DNA from: a virus
Reading direction: 5' to 3' (one strand)
Length of the DNA stretch: 41,637 nucleotides
IMG/VR virus record: IMGVR_UViG_3300038455_000031
Span: 1-41,637 of that record
Position numbers and translations under genes: made by a program. Of the stretch, positions 7,494 to 16,700 are shown piece by piece (position 1 is the first letter of the stretch; each line of letters opens with the position of its first letter). The notes beneath the pieces were generated by a model. The model did not search any database, had not been told where the DNA came from, and saw nothing but the letters and a program-made list of their open reading frames with translations.

Positions 7494-8183
7494 CTAAGTA
7501 GCGTCCGCAACTTCCTCGTTTCGGTCATAACCAAGCGCTCCTCTTGTGACGTCAATCCCACAGATATGGATTGGTAATTTCAAGTCCCAATTATTATCCC
7601 TAATCAATCGTTCAAAGGTTACCATTCTATACACTGTCTTATGCAACAACGTATTCGTATGCTCTTGCAACCACTTATGACGTGCGGTTACGTAAGCTTT
7701 AATCCAATGCCTCGGACCGGATGACGGCGTTTCAGGGAATAATTTACGGACAATACCAAAACCACCATGTACGAAGCTGTCATATACCACGGCATTACCT
7801 AATGCTTCATTAATCCCGTGATCATCACACCATCCGATCGCTGGAAGCCAGTAGTGCTTGTCATTGACTTCTTCTTGCGCTGCAACCATCTCCGGATTAC
7901 GTGTTCGGCCAAGATTGTGTAGAATTGCTCTGTCTAATTTTGTCAAAATCATCTGTGTTCCACCTAAGCACAGACGTAATGGTGATTGCGGTACGCGCCG
8001 AACATATGCTCGAATTACATCTTCCAATGACCCACTGGCGATCGTGAATTGATATCGTCCATATGTGCATCCGCCATCATTATCGCCAATCAGGTTAGTG
8101 ATTGCGCCGTAATCGCCTTCAATGCGATTTGTTTCAAATATGGAAACGATCGCTTTGCATGTAGCTTCTTGTAATGTGGTCAT
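7494..8183 (-). CDS. Endolysin, GH46 chitosanase-like / lysozyme-superfamily fold
   Basis: A 229-residue protein. The N-terminus has the GH46 pattern: ISIFET with Glu17 at the position of the catalytic acid, then YGAITNLIGDNDGGCTYGRYQFT with Asp34/Asp36 near the expected second acidic residue, and GSLEDVIRAYVRR. Related phage enzymes of the lysozyme superfamily cut peptidoglycan glycan strands, so host lysis is the likely role given the adjacent membrane proteins. No signal peptide is visible, so a holin would be needed for export. Its ATG overlaps the stop of the upstream tailspike gene (ATGA). Confidence 0.8.
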   Translation of the reverse strand: MTTLQEATCKAIVSIFETNRIEGDYGAITNLIGDNDGGCTYGRYQFTIASGSLEDVIRAYVRRVPQSPLRLCLGGTQMILTKLDRAILHNLGRTRNPEMVAAQEEVNDKHYWLPAIGWCDDHGINEALGNAVVYDSFVHGGFGIVRKLFPETPSSGPRHWIKAYVTARHKWLQEHTNTLLHKTVYRMVTFERLIRDNNWDLKLPIHICGIDVTRGALGYDRNEEVADAT

Positions 8184-10138
8184 CGTGTCTCATTACGTAC
8201 CAGTGTTACATTAGCCGCGCCACCAAGATCGATAGCGCCCTCTCCCTCTGTCGTGATGCATACGTTATCGATTAAATAGCTATTATCACCAGCTGATGAG
8301 ACGAAACGGATAGCCTTCGTCCCAGTGCTGGTTATATCGAACTTGTTGCTTTCGAAACGAGCATACTCACTTGCCCCCTTCGCTACTGATGCAAAATAAT
8401 TCCAGTAACAGGTCCCATCTAGGATGTGCGTTCCAGTTCCAGTCGGACCACCGCTTGATGCACTAGTACCTGAGCTTTCAAGGATGTAGATATTGCCGTC
8501 ATTCGTTCGAAATAGCGAGTTACTTCCACTCGGTACATAGAGAGTATTTGGTGCCCATGCTGTGAGCGAAAATGCTGCGTATTGTATTGCACCGTATGGT
8601 GTATATGGCGGATGGAACGAAAATCTATTATTCCTTACAACTAAACTATTCCCAATCACTGCGAGCTGACCATTGATGGCAATATCCCATTGATCGTCAC
8701 TTTGATAAAATTCATTGCCTTCTATCACCACCTCATCGAACAGCCCGTTCGTTTGGTCTAGCGAAATCCCTCCACCGTTTATAAATCCGCAATTTTTTAT
8801 TCTTAGAGACTTAGCACCAGACGCACCGATAGCCCAATGGTGATTTTCTATGAACGAACAGTTCTCAATTGTTACGTCCGTTCCTTGTCCAGAGAAATTG
8901 TTGATTGTGAATGCATCGTTACAACTCGCACCGCCAGTATAGAGATTTCCAATGAAATTCAAGTTTCTGAAGATTTGTCTCGCCCCACCGACTTCGATAG
9001 GTTGATCCCAATTCATGATGGTGCCATTCTGGACGAGCACAGTCTTATCGACCATATCATAAGGAAACGGGAAGGAGAATACGTAAGAATTAGATGCCGT
9101 ACCTCCATCGTAGTAAAAACCATCGACTACGAGCTTAGCCGGACCACCTTCCAATGCCATACGCGTGCAATTATAGAAATGCGCATCCCGTATAATGACG
9201 TCCTCACCACCTATGCCAACGAAATTAAGAGCTTGTGAAGCGGTGATGTCTCCAGTTCCGTCAAATTCTACATGTTCAAAGATGTATGTGCCTGTTTGCG
9301 TCCATAGAGTTAGCTCCACGCCGCCATCAAAGAAGATGTTTCTGAACGTTGCTGTACAACCTGCCAGGATCATAATACCGTACGGTTGATTACTACCCTT
9401 GTTGAATTCGCGTAAGGTGATATTCTCAATTAGAATTCCTGTAAGATCGTCATGATCGTATCCGTAACCATCATTCCAAGCAGCGAATACTGACGTAGAC
9501 ATAGTTGAAGATTTCGATACGTCCTTTCCTGATGCATTATTACGATCACCGTGAAGCACGCAACGATCACGATTGCCTAAGCCTCTAATCGTCATACCAC
9601 TCTGCGGCAAGAACATCTGTCCATATGCCATCGTGGCGTAGACCGTCGCTCCGTCTTCAAGTTCGATTATGCAGCCGGTATCGGTAGTAGTGATTGTGTC
9701 ATTGATGTAGTAAGTCTTACCAGCCGTGAAACGAACGTAATTATTAGCCGTGAAGCATGCAGCAATAGCGGCTGTATCTGTCGCGGGATCGCCTGTTCCT
9801 GCATCCGCATCTTGTGCTTCTGGTGAATAGATGCTGTGATGATCATGCGTGGATGATGCTTTCTCAGTGTCTAACTCGTTGATCGCTCCTTGCACTGTAA
9901 TAGCGGCAATATTCCCCGCTGGTGTATTAGCGATCCTGGATGCATCAGGCCATGGTGTTTTCTTCTTCGCATTAGAAGCTGCGCCATCTTCTATCAATAT
10001 GACATCGGACATAGTAGGCGTGGCCTTGGGCGGGATTACTGCGTACTCGCCTCCAACATCCACATGTACAGCGGCGTCATCAGTACCACCAGGACCAGGG
10101 GGACCAGGCGATACGATCGGAGGAATTCTATTAATCAC
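8180..10138 (-). CDS. Tailspike, right-handed beta-helix (pectate-lyase-like)
   Basis: A 652-residue protein with GTG start. The N-terminal 60 residues include a collagen-like PGPPGPGG stretch and a short repeat found in fibre stems (NTPAGNIAAITVQGAINELDTEKAS). From about residue 115, GDPATDTAAIAACF, the start of the pectate-lyase-3 type beta-helix, is followed by many short repeats (IRGLGNRDRCVLHGD, VIRDAHFYNCT, FRNLNFIGN) to the end. Such spikes bind and often cleave surface polysaccharide; the catalytic residues are not identifiable by eye. It follows another beta-helix protein in the same operon. Confidence 0.85.
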   Translation of the reverse strand: MINRIPPIVSPGPPGPGGTDDAAVHVDVGGEYAVIPPKATPTMSDVILIEDGAASNAKKKTPWPDASRIANTPAGNIAAITVQGAINELDTEKASSTHDHHSIYSPEAQDADAGTGDPATDTAAIAACFTANNYVRFTAGKTYYINDTITTTDTGCIIELEDGATVYATMAYGQMFLPQSGMTIRGLGNRDRCVLHGDRNNASGKDVSKSSTMSTSVFAAWNDGYGYDHDDLTGILIENITLREFNKGSNQPYGIMILAGCTATFRNIFFDGGVELTLWTQTGTYIFEHVEFDGTGDITASQALNFVGIGGEDVIIRDAHFYNCTRMALEGGPAKLVVDGFYYDGGTASNSYVFSFPFPYDMVDKTVLVQNGTIMNWDQPIEVGGARQIFRNLNFIGNLYTGGASCNDAFTINNFSGQGTDVTIENCSFIENHHWAIGASGAKSLRIKNCGFINGGGISLDQTNGLFDEVVIEGNEFYQSDDQWDIAINGQLAVIGNSLVVRNNRFSFHPPYTPYGAIQYAAFSLTAWAPNTLYVPSGSNSLFRTNDGNIYILESSGTSASSGGPTGTGTHILDGTCYWNYFASVAKGASEYARFESNKFDITSTGTKAIRFVSSAGDNSYLIDNVCITTEGEGAIDLGGAANVTLVRNETR

Positions 10139-10146
10139 GGCCCGTC

Positions 10147-12210
10147 TTACATACCAAGGCGAGTTCTTCGCAATCTAGGCGTGGCTACTACCGGTCCTAG
10201 CGACGCGTGTAGCGCGGCCTCATCCGCAGTTGGGACAAGTGCACCCCAAATTCGGAAATTATCTAAATAATAATCAACCCATTCGTTATAATACGGTACT
10301 TGAAAGTCCGGTCCTCCAGCTAGCCCATATTGCCCTCCAGTTACTACTTTCGTACCAGCGACAGCGCCATCAATTTCTATAGTCAATGTATGCGTAGAGA
10401 ATTGGTACATCGCTTGCACATGCCGCCATTGCCCATCGATGCCGACATACAATCGCTCGCCCATAATGCCATGCTTTGATGACATAACCGTGGCTAGTTG
10501 GTTTGTGTCCTTGATAACTTCCAACCCCCCTGTATACATTATTCGTCCATTTGTGCCGCCAGGAGATATAAGTTTCAAATCGAAAGAATAAGTTACATCC
10601 AACGATGGGCCGAGCACTGATGCGTTAGACCATAGAATTCTACCATGTGATGTGAGATCAATCGCTTGGCCGTCAACACCGTCTACGTATACCGAGGTGC
10701 CAGTAGGCGAAGGGGCCGTGACCAATGATGTTTGATTTAAATTCCCATCGAATTTCAAATCCGAGCGTAACGGTGACCACAGGTAGAATGCTCTACGCAT
10801 GGTATAAGTAATACCAGCATCGACGACGGTCATCGTTGCTAGATAAGTACCTCCGGCGGTATAGGTATGGGATACATTACTCCCCGATCCCACATAACCA
10901 TCCCCAAAACTCCATGACACAGTGGGAGATCCACCAGGAATTCCGTCACCACCGGTATAATCGCCAAGGGAGAAGTCTACTGTCAGCGATGTTGGGGTTC
11001 CATGATGAAAAGTCGCTGCGATGTAGACCTTTGGGATTTTCCCATTAGCAGCCCAATATTCCCAACATCCCTTGCCTGTTTGTTGTAAATATGATCCAGG
11101 AATTGGAGCGCACTCTTCGAAGTTCATTCCTTCGAAGCCGATACCGCACACAAAATTGCTACCGATATATTCCTGAGCGAAGATATCGTAATTACCGATT
11201 AGTACATTCCCGGCGATTATATCATATGGCCCGGTAGCGCCAGAGACAACACCGGCTACGTTGTTTTGCATACTTACATACGATCCGGTACTACCGCCTG
11301 GGCTCGGACGGATGTAGGTAAGCTTACCGAATTGGTTCACCGTGTATCCTACCGGGACCAATACAGTGTTGTTATCGATCGTTCCGTGGTTAAATCCAGA
11401 AATCTCCTGTTGCGACGCTTCGCACCACAGGAAGTTGTATCGTACATTTATGTTACTAAAACATCCTTCCGTTACATGGCTATTATCTTGGATTAGAAGA
11501 TACGATCCCGGAGTAACGAAAGCGTTACCTTCGATATAGACATCGCTATCAGTGTCGTAATTGTATTCAAACATGGTTATCCAATCAGGATGATCAGTGC
11601 CTCCTTGCGCTGGACCATATGGGAAGAAATCACGAAACATATTCCATCGCGCCACGGCCGTATTCCAACGACCGACATAAAATCCGGTATATCTAAGCCA
11701 GTGAAATTCGTTATCAAGCAGGTTAAAGTTCGTAAGCCCAAAGAAACCAGCTCCGCCGCCGAGGTTACGGAATTCATTATTTAGTACATCGCAATGACTA
11801 GCGTCCGTTATATAAATCCCCCGCCCGCAATGCAGAAGGTCCACATAGCTCGTTGGAATTGTTGGATAGTTCTGACCAGCAAATATACAATACTGGATCT
11901 TTAGATAAGTACCGCCAGTAACATCAATGGCACGTCCACTGTTGTCTAACGATGTGGCGTTATTGATGAATATCAGATGATCTAACGTAATGTGGTCAGA
12001 AGATGTGATGTAATTGGTATTATTGGTACCGACGATGCGCGCTTTGTCAATCGTACTATAAGACGTGAAGATAACCTCGCTGGAGTAACTCTTGCCTGAT
12101 ATTGTAAGCGTGTAATCTATTCCAGAGTGAATTTCAATGCGGTCTCCACCTACAGCTCCGGCAATCGCTGCATTGAGTTGGTTTTGTGTCGTTACGTTCC
12201 AAGTGGTCAT
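10147..12210 (-). CDS. Tailspike: beta-helix, PKD and LamG-like domains
   Basis: A 687-residue protein with three parts. Residues 1 to about 340 are right-handed beta-helix repeats (LDHLIFINNATSL, LKIQYCIFAGQ, CDVLNNEFRNLGG). Around 395-475 is a PKD domain with the typical VSWSFGDG and VSHTYTAGGTY motifs. About 480-687 is a concanavalin/LamG-type fold (FDGNLNQT, VDGQAIDL, DGQWRHVQAMYQFS, YLDNFRIW), a common sugar-binding module. The combination fits a host-surface-glycan binding or degrading spike. No chaperone-like C-terminal auto-cleavage motif is obvious. Confidence 0.87.
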   Translation of the reverse strand: MTTWNVTTQNQLNAAIAGAVGGDRIEIHSGIDYTLTISGKSYSSEVIFTSYSTIDKARIVGTNNTNYITSSDHITLDHLIFINNATSLDNSGRAIDVTGGTYLKIQYCIFAGQNYPTIPTSYVDLLHCGRGIYITDASHCDVLNNEFRNLGGGAGFFGLTNFNLLDNEFHWLRYTGFYVGRWNTAVARWNMFRDFFPYGPAQGGTDHPDWITMFEYNYDTDSDVYIEGNAFVTPGSYLLIQDNSHVTEGCFSNINVRYNFLWCEASQQEISGFNHGTIDNNTVLVPVGYTVNQFGKLTYIRPSPGGSTGSYVSMQNNVAGVVSGATGPYDIIAGNVLIGNYDIFAQEYIGSNFVCGIGFEGMNFEECAPIPGSYLQQTGKGCWEYWAANGKIPKVYIAATFHHGTPTSLTVDFSLGDYTGGDGIPGGSPTVSWSFGDGYVGSGSNVSHTYTAGGTYLATMTVVDAGITYTMRRAFYLWSPLRSDLKFDGNLNQTSLVTAPSPTGTSVYVDGVDGQAIDLTSHGRILWSNASVLGPSLDVTYSFDLKLISPGGTNGRIMYTGGLEVIKDTNQLATVMSSKHGIMGERLYVGIDGQWRHVQAMYQFSTHTLTIEIDGAVAGTKVVTGGQYGLAGGPDFQVPYYNEWVDYYLDNFRIWGALVPTADEAALHASLGPVVATPRLRRTRLGM

Positions 12211-12213
12211 GAT

Positions 12214-13206
12214 CTAGGTTCCTGGAATAAGATCATAAGCTGAAGCGCTAGTGAAATGAAGCATTGCCGATTTGTATTGCCCCCATGTAAATGTCCCAGT
12301 CGCAGTCGCTGTTCCGGCAAGCGACACTGTTCCGGCGCCAATCTGGGTAATCATGAAATAATCCTCTGCGGCGAACACATTGGAGTCGACTGTAATGGTT
12401 GTTGAAGAACCACTTGTGCATCGAAGTCGTTTGCCAACGTCTGTTATATCTGGCGTATCTGACGTACCGGATACGGTTCTAATTGGAAATGCCGCTCTAA
12501 TTGTTGGATTACCTGATGCGCCGTTACCATTAGTGACCGCAATGCCCGCACCAGCCGTCAGCGTACGTTTAGTGAATGTATCCGTTCCGGTTTGTACAAC
12601 TACGCCAGCTGTTGTATCTAATCCAGCCAATGCCGTCAGCGTGGCATCGATTGGTTGTGGCGCAAATGTTGCGTCAACAAGCTCCTTGTTACTACCTAAT
12701 ATTATGGCATGCCCAACTGTTCCGCTAGGAATGCGCGCCAAGCTAGGATCGTAATACGCGGAGATCATCAACGATGTGCCATCGTAATCGATGACTATAT
12801 CGATTGTCGCACCGCTTGCCGGAATTGGGAAGGTAGAGCCAGTGGGAATGACAGTTCCATTGGAGAATGTGGCAGTATGCGGCGTGCCTGACGATGACGT
12901 GAGCACAAGCGTAGTACTCGCTGCCTTGTTCGTAGGAATGTTGGTGATCGTAAATGCCACATCACCAGTGCATGTCATCTTACCCACAACTTGGGCTTGG
13001 ATATCGACGTTAACAGTTGCGCCGTAAGTTAGCGTGGCGACGGTACCCAATATCTGATCGGCCGTCGTAGTTCCCGCGAGCGTAGTATTATCAAGATCAC
13101 CCGCCTCCCATCGTGCGTTATTCCATACAATGGTTTGTCCGTCAGTGGGCGTGCCAATCGGGCTGATGCCAACTGATTGCTGTGAGGGAATTCTTTGAAC
13201 GGCCAT
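12214..13206 (-). CDS. Tail fibre / fibre stem protein
   Basis: A 330-residue protein, very rich in Thr, Ser, Ala and Gly. It starts with a typical fibre-attachment segment ([18 protein letters not shown]) and has the repeat-like block [27 protein letters not shown] followed by [10 protein letters not shown], common in phage tail-fibre and host-specificity proteins. Beta-rich throughout. It precedes the two tailspikes and probably forms or links a fibre at the short tail. Confidence 0.78.
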   Translation of the reverse strand: MAVQRIPSQQSVGISPIGTPTDGQTIVWNNARWEAGDLDNTTLAGTTTADQILGTVATLTYGATVNVDIQAQVVGKMTCTGDVAFTITNIPTNKAASTTLVLTSSSGTPHTATFSNGTVIPTGSTFPIPASGATIDIVIDYDGTSLMISAYYDPSLARIPSGTVGHAIILGSNKELVDATFAPQPIDATLTALAGLDTTAGVVVQTGTDTFTKRTLTAGAGIAVTNGNGASGNPTIRAAFPIRTVSGTSDTPDITDVGKRLRCTSGSSTTITVDSNVFAAEDYFMITQIGAGTVSLAGTATATGTFTWGQYKSAMLHFTSASAYDLIPGT

Positions 13207-13213
13207 TTGTATG

Positions 13214-13510
13214 TTATCCGTTAGCGTTATATGTAGTACTAGACACGTAATTAGTGCATTCTAATCCCAATCGCATCACATTTACTGATGGCACTACGAT
13301 CATCACACAAATCGCAGATGCCGATACAGTGATGCCATACGGGGTGCCAGCGCTATCACGAGATACGACATAAGGGAATGTAACGCCATCATCTAATGAC
13401 GCTACGATACGGACGGTGGCCGCTCCGTTTAGTAATAGCGGAAATGCCCCTGCTTTGTTACCGAGATCTATAACGCCAGTTCCGGTTATTGTACCGATAC
13501 CAGTTGTCAT
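13214..13510 (-). CDS. Beta-rich hypothetical virion protein
   Basis: A 98-residue protein. The start chosen is the ATG overlapping the stop of the upstream membrane protein (TAATG) rather than the longer frame to 13540. Composition is beta-strand rich ([33 protein letters not shown]), similar to decoration or fibre-associated proteins. It lies just before the tail fibre gene and has no recognised family. Confidence 0.65.
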   Translation of the reverse strand: MTTGIGTITGTGVIDLGNKAGAFPLLLNGAATVRIVASLDDGVTFPYVVSRDSAGTPYGITVSASAICVMIVVPSVNVMRLGLECTNYVSSTTYNANG

Positions 13511-13764
13511 TATGTGTACACTCCAACACGATTTAACCAAACTAACGGTATTACGCAGAATGAATAGAACAACGTCATTCCGATCAGTCGCATCTCAGTC
13601 GGTTCGATCAGAACATATGCTGTCAGTCCCGCCGCCGCTAGAAGCATTAGCATTAGCATCGTCTTCGTCGCCAAAATCGAACATAGGATCGTTAAAGCCG
13701 AACGGGTCGGCGCTTCCTCCGCTGGAGTTTCGTGCGGCTTCTCTTCCACTAGCCTTATAGTCAT
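13510..13764 (-). CDS. Two-span membrane protein overlapping its upstream gene
   Basis: An 84-residue frame that shares 170 bases in another phase with the gene at 13595-13948. After an acidic N-terminus (EEKPHETPAEEAP) it has two hydrophobic segments, ALTILCSILATKTMLMLMLLAAAGLTA (one long span) and LIGMTLFYSFCVIPLVWL. The stop overlaps the next gene's ATG (TAATG), and the ATG chosen lies ten bases after AAGGA; an alternative ATG is at 13782. The coupling and the otherwise empty 13511-13594 stretch support expression. It could be a holin or inner-membrane virion channel component. Confidence 0.55.
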   Translation of the reverse strand: MTIRLVEEKPHETPAEEAPTRSALTILCSILATKTMLMLMLLAAAGLTAYVLIEPTEMRLIGMTLFYSFCVIPLVWLNRVGVYT

Positions 13765-13948
13765 CGAACACATTTCCTTCATCGGACTGTTGCAATCTGC
13801 CTTTTATTCCATAATACGTGGCTACTTTAGAGAATATCTGTAACTTCTCTCTAGTCGTTACGTCCTCTTCGCGTGCTTTGTCCAATAACGCAATCGCTAA
13901 TGAGTCTAGCTTGGACTGTACTCTATCAATCTTCGATTTGCCCGCCAT
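13595..13948 (-). CDS. Hypothetical helical protein with acidic tail
   Basis: A 117-residue protein, starting at ATG 13948 (a GTG at 13951 is adjacent) after AGAAAG. The N-terminal 55 residues are predicted helical (IDRVQSKLDSLAIALLDKAREED) and residues 56-100 become acidic and Gly/Ser-rich (FDFGDEDDANANAS). This form would suit a small terminase or packaging accessory, but there is no firm homology. Its 3' half overlaps the membrane protein frame. The dispersed palindrome lies just before its start. Confidence 0.6.
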   Translation of the reverse strand: MAGKSKIDRVQSKLDSLAIALLDKAREEDVTTREKLQIFSKVATYYGIKGRLQQSDEGNVFDDYKASGREAARNSSGGSADPFGFNDPMFDFGDEDDANANASSGGGTDSICSDRTD

Positions 13949-16700
13949 CACTTTCTAACACTGTGTTAGATTGATCGTTCGCCAGATCGCTAAGTGTGTA
14001 TCCTGCACTAAGTAATGCGGATATGCGATATAAGTGTCCCGCTAATTCATTCGACACTCCACCGTGCAAGCTAGGTGCCAGATCCTTCAATGCCTCTGAC
14101 CATGACTTCTTACTAGGAGCGAATAGAAAGTCTGCTACTCTAGGACTGGCCAATAGCTCGTCGATCCACGTGAGCATCTTTACTAACGGTAACGATGCAG
14201 GGAGCGTCGCTCGTATAGGCCCGGAACTCACTAGCCCTACAGCCCCTTCATTCTCAGCAAATGTGAATAAGATTTTAGATAGCACAGAAAAGTCCTTAAC
14301 TGCATCCAGCGACTCACCTGGGAATAATAACTCTTGTTCGCGTCGTGTGTATTCAGATAATGACCTATTCAATGCTTTGGACGAGAACCCCAACTTCCCA
14401 GTATACTTCTCTGGTATCCAGGCGCTTTCGATTATTCGATGCACAGCCATCTGTCGGATGTTCTGTGTCTGTGTCGAGGTATCGCCGAAGTGGTTGATAA
14501 CACGTTCTAACAACGCTCGCCTACCCGGTGATGCCAATATACTAGCAACGCGTTCGTTTGGTTTATTCAATAACGAGAATATATTATCTCCTTCGCTTAT
14601 GTACGTATCTAATGCACGTACTTCCTTCGCTCCCTCCTCTGCCTCTCTCATGGACGGGGCACTAATATGACCGCGCAATAGTTCATCTGCAGTCTTACGC
14701 CATCCACTAACAACATCATCACCAAAGATGGCATTAAGATTGTATTTATTATCGTCTAAGTAACTCCTCAATGTCCCAGGCCGTATCATACCGCTCCTTC
14801 CCATCACGTCACGGATCATCTTATCAGCTACGGCATCCTGTCCCATCGCCCATATGTCCGGTGGTACTTGCGAGCGCAATCGAGATAATACGTCAGGGGA
14901 TTTCACTGCCAACATCATGTTAGAAATGGTATCCGGCGGTAAATTCAAATCGGATTTATAGCCATTCGCCACCTTCGTATACAAGTCTTCGTCAAACACC
15001 GCACGTGCGTGTCTATAGTCATCTCGAATATGATCTAATTCTCGTATTAGCGTTTCCCCTTCTGGGCCCGTCTTGCGTAGTCCATCTTTTATCATCTCAT
15101 CCATAGAGTCAGCAATCGCACCAGCATCATGCTCACTAGTTCCGTGTAGGAGACGCCTATTCGTCATGTCTTCCATTAATGCCGAATGCGTGTTATATAT
15201 TTGCTTAACAGATGAGACATCTTGCAACCCTCCGTATCTACGAAATAGTTCATCACTTCCTAATGAACGTACACGATTGCCAACTAATGAAGTGGCGTAC
15301 TCTCCTCGTAACGTCGCTACTCTATCCCGAACGATGTTAGGATCTAATTTTACCCCTCTCGATGTAAGTAGCGCATCGACATCATTTAGCCATCCTTCGA
15401 ATGGCTTCTCACCGAGGTCCTTCTTAAACCTGGTAACAATGTCATCTATTGCCGCGCCCAAGCGCTTACCAAAGTCCATAGTGGGACTTGTGCGAGATAG
15501 CATACGTTCTAGGTTCTCCATCTCTCCTTTCAGCGGCCCTACGATGGACGCACCAACGCGGAATGCCTCACCAGGATCAACGCCTTCTAACATGCTACGA
15601 GCGTAATCGCTTGCCTCTTCCGGTGATTTACCAAATCGTTGCATTAACGCTGTTAATGAGGCCTGCGACGCTCGTCTTGACTCTGTTAAGAATGGCTCCG
15701 TTCTAGTGGTGTCTCTCACCATCTGACGTAGCCAGTGGAGGCCGGAAGTTGGTAATAGGGTTGGTACTCCCTCTTTTGCCAATTGCTGACGTGCTGCTAG
15801 TTCGGCAGGCTCTTTAACTCCTGGAAATATGCCACGAACTAATTCCGCCAGCTTCCTTAGCTTCCCGGTAGGACTCAACATGGCGCTTAGTATGGTGTCT
15901 TTAGGATCATTTATTAATGTCCTGGCGCCGGCAATGGTAGCCTTCGTTGCTTCTATCGGAGATAACCCCGCTACGGCTTTAACAATATCTGCTATCTTAC
16001 CGACTCCCCAATACCATGCGAAGTTCTCAACACCAGTAGAGGCCACGTCAGTGACGAAATCACCAGGCTGTACATTCCTGGGATCAATCATCCCTCGTGC
16101 GATCTGTCTACCTACTTCACCGGCAGCAGAACCCATACCGGCGGTTATTCCACCTGATACTAACGTCGCTGGTCCTGCCGCGATTGATACGGCAGCGCCT
16201 GCTACTGGAGGCAATACGTCTATTGCTTTGTTTGCGTATTTAGCAAAGAAGCCAGGCGTTAATGGGATGGCGCTAGCTCCATCCTCAGATAATATAGCGG
16301 GCACTCTCTGTCCGTCATATGTAACGGTTACGAACGACATTCCATGTTTAGCCAATCCCTCTTTCATCTCCGCAAATCGTTGGCGCTTCCCTTCCGTGGT
16401 CTCAGCGGTTTCCAACTGCATTTGTTGACGGAATGACAATCCGTCTGGATGGGATAATGGCGACCAGGGAGCGCCTACATCTTGGAAGTCGATTAAATGC
16501 CCACGTGTTCTAATCCGTTCTTGCTCTGCGGGTGTAAGCCTGGATGGGTCTATGAGTTCGGACGGATCTATGTCAGTTTCAATGTCATGTTCAAATAAGC
16601 GTGGCGTCTCTGCTTCTCTGAATAGATGAGCGAACTCTCCACCACTCGTAGTGGGAGTTGTCGGTTCTTCTCTAAATAGATTGGAAAATTCGCCATTCAT
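13926..16700 (-). CDS. Large internal virion / DNA-ejection protein
   Basis: A 924-residue protein. The N-terminus holds two near-identical short repeats (GEFSNLFREEP and GEFAHLFREAE), and about residues 165-205 form a Gly/Ala-rich hydrophobic stretch (VAGAAVSIAAGPATLVSGGITAGMGSAAG) that could insert into membrane. The rest is long alpha-helical sequence with many charged residues. Size, position between nozzle/internal genes and fibre genes, and composition match ejected internal core proteins of podoviruses. No enzyme motif is seen. Confidence 0.75.
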   Translation of the reverse strand: MNGEFSNLFREEPTTPTTSGGEFAHLFREAETPRLFEHDIETDIDPSELIDPSRLTPAEQERIRTRGHLIDFQDVGAPWSPLSHPDGLSFRQQMQLETAETTEGKRQRFAEMKEGLAKHGMSFVTVTYDGQRVPAILSEDGASAIPLTPGFFAKYANKAIDVLPPVAGAAVSIAAGPATLVSGGITAGMGSAAGEVGRQIARGMIDPRNVQPGDFVTDVASTGVENFAWYWGVGKIADIVKAVAGLSPIEATKATIAGARTLINDPKDTILSAMLSPTGKLRKLAELVRGIFPGVKEPAELAARQQLAKEGVPTLLPTSGLHWLRQMVRDTTRTEPFLTESRRASQASLTALMQRFGKSPEEASDYARSMLEGVDPGEAFRVGASIVGPLKGEMENLERMLSRTSPTMDFGKRLGAAIDDIVTRFKKDLGEKPFEGWLNDVDALLTSRGVKLDPNIVRDRVATLRGEYATSLVGNRVRSLGSDELFRRYGGLQDVSSVKQIYNTHSALMEDMTNRRLLHGTSEHDAGAIADSMDEMIKDGLRKTGPEGETLIRELDHIRDDYRHARAVFDEDLYTKVANGYKSDLNLPPDTISNMMLAVKSPDVLSRLRSQVPPDIWAMGQDAVADKMIRDVMGRSGMIRPGTLRSYLDDNKYNLNAIFGDDVVSGWRKTADELLRGHISAPSMREAEEGAKEVRALDTYISEGDNIFSLLNKPNERVASILASPGRRALLERVINHFGDTSTQTQNIRQMAVHRIIESAWIPEKYTGKLGFSSKALNRSLSEYTRREQELLFPGESLDAVKDFSVLSKILFTFAENEGAVGLVSSGPIRATLPASLPLVKMLTWIDELLASPRVADFLFAPSKKSWSEALKDLAPSLHGGVSNELAGHLYRISALLSAGYTLSDLANDQSNTVLESDGGQIED
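13955..13969. promoter_or_regulatory. Dispersed palindrome, copy 2 (perfect)
   Basis: CTAACACTGTGTTAG is a perfect 15-bp palindrome. It lies in the last codons of the 924-residue gene and ends six bases before the ATG of the next leftward gene, so it overlaps that gene's ribosome site. Confidence 0.7.

Noticed and set aside
13996-14670. 224-codon plus-strand frame, and similar long plus frames at 15073-16428 and 17694-18158
   Set aside because: All antisense to large internal virion genes, without ribosome sites or recognisable domains.
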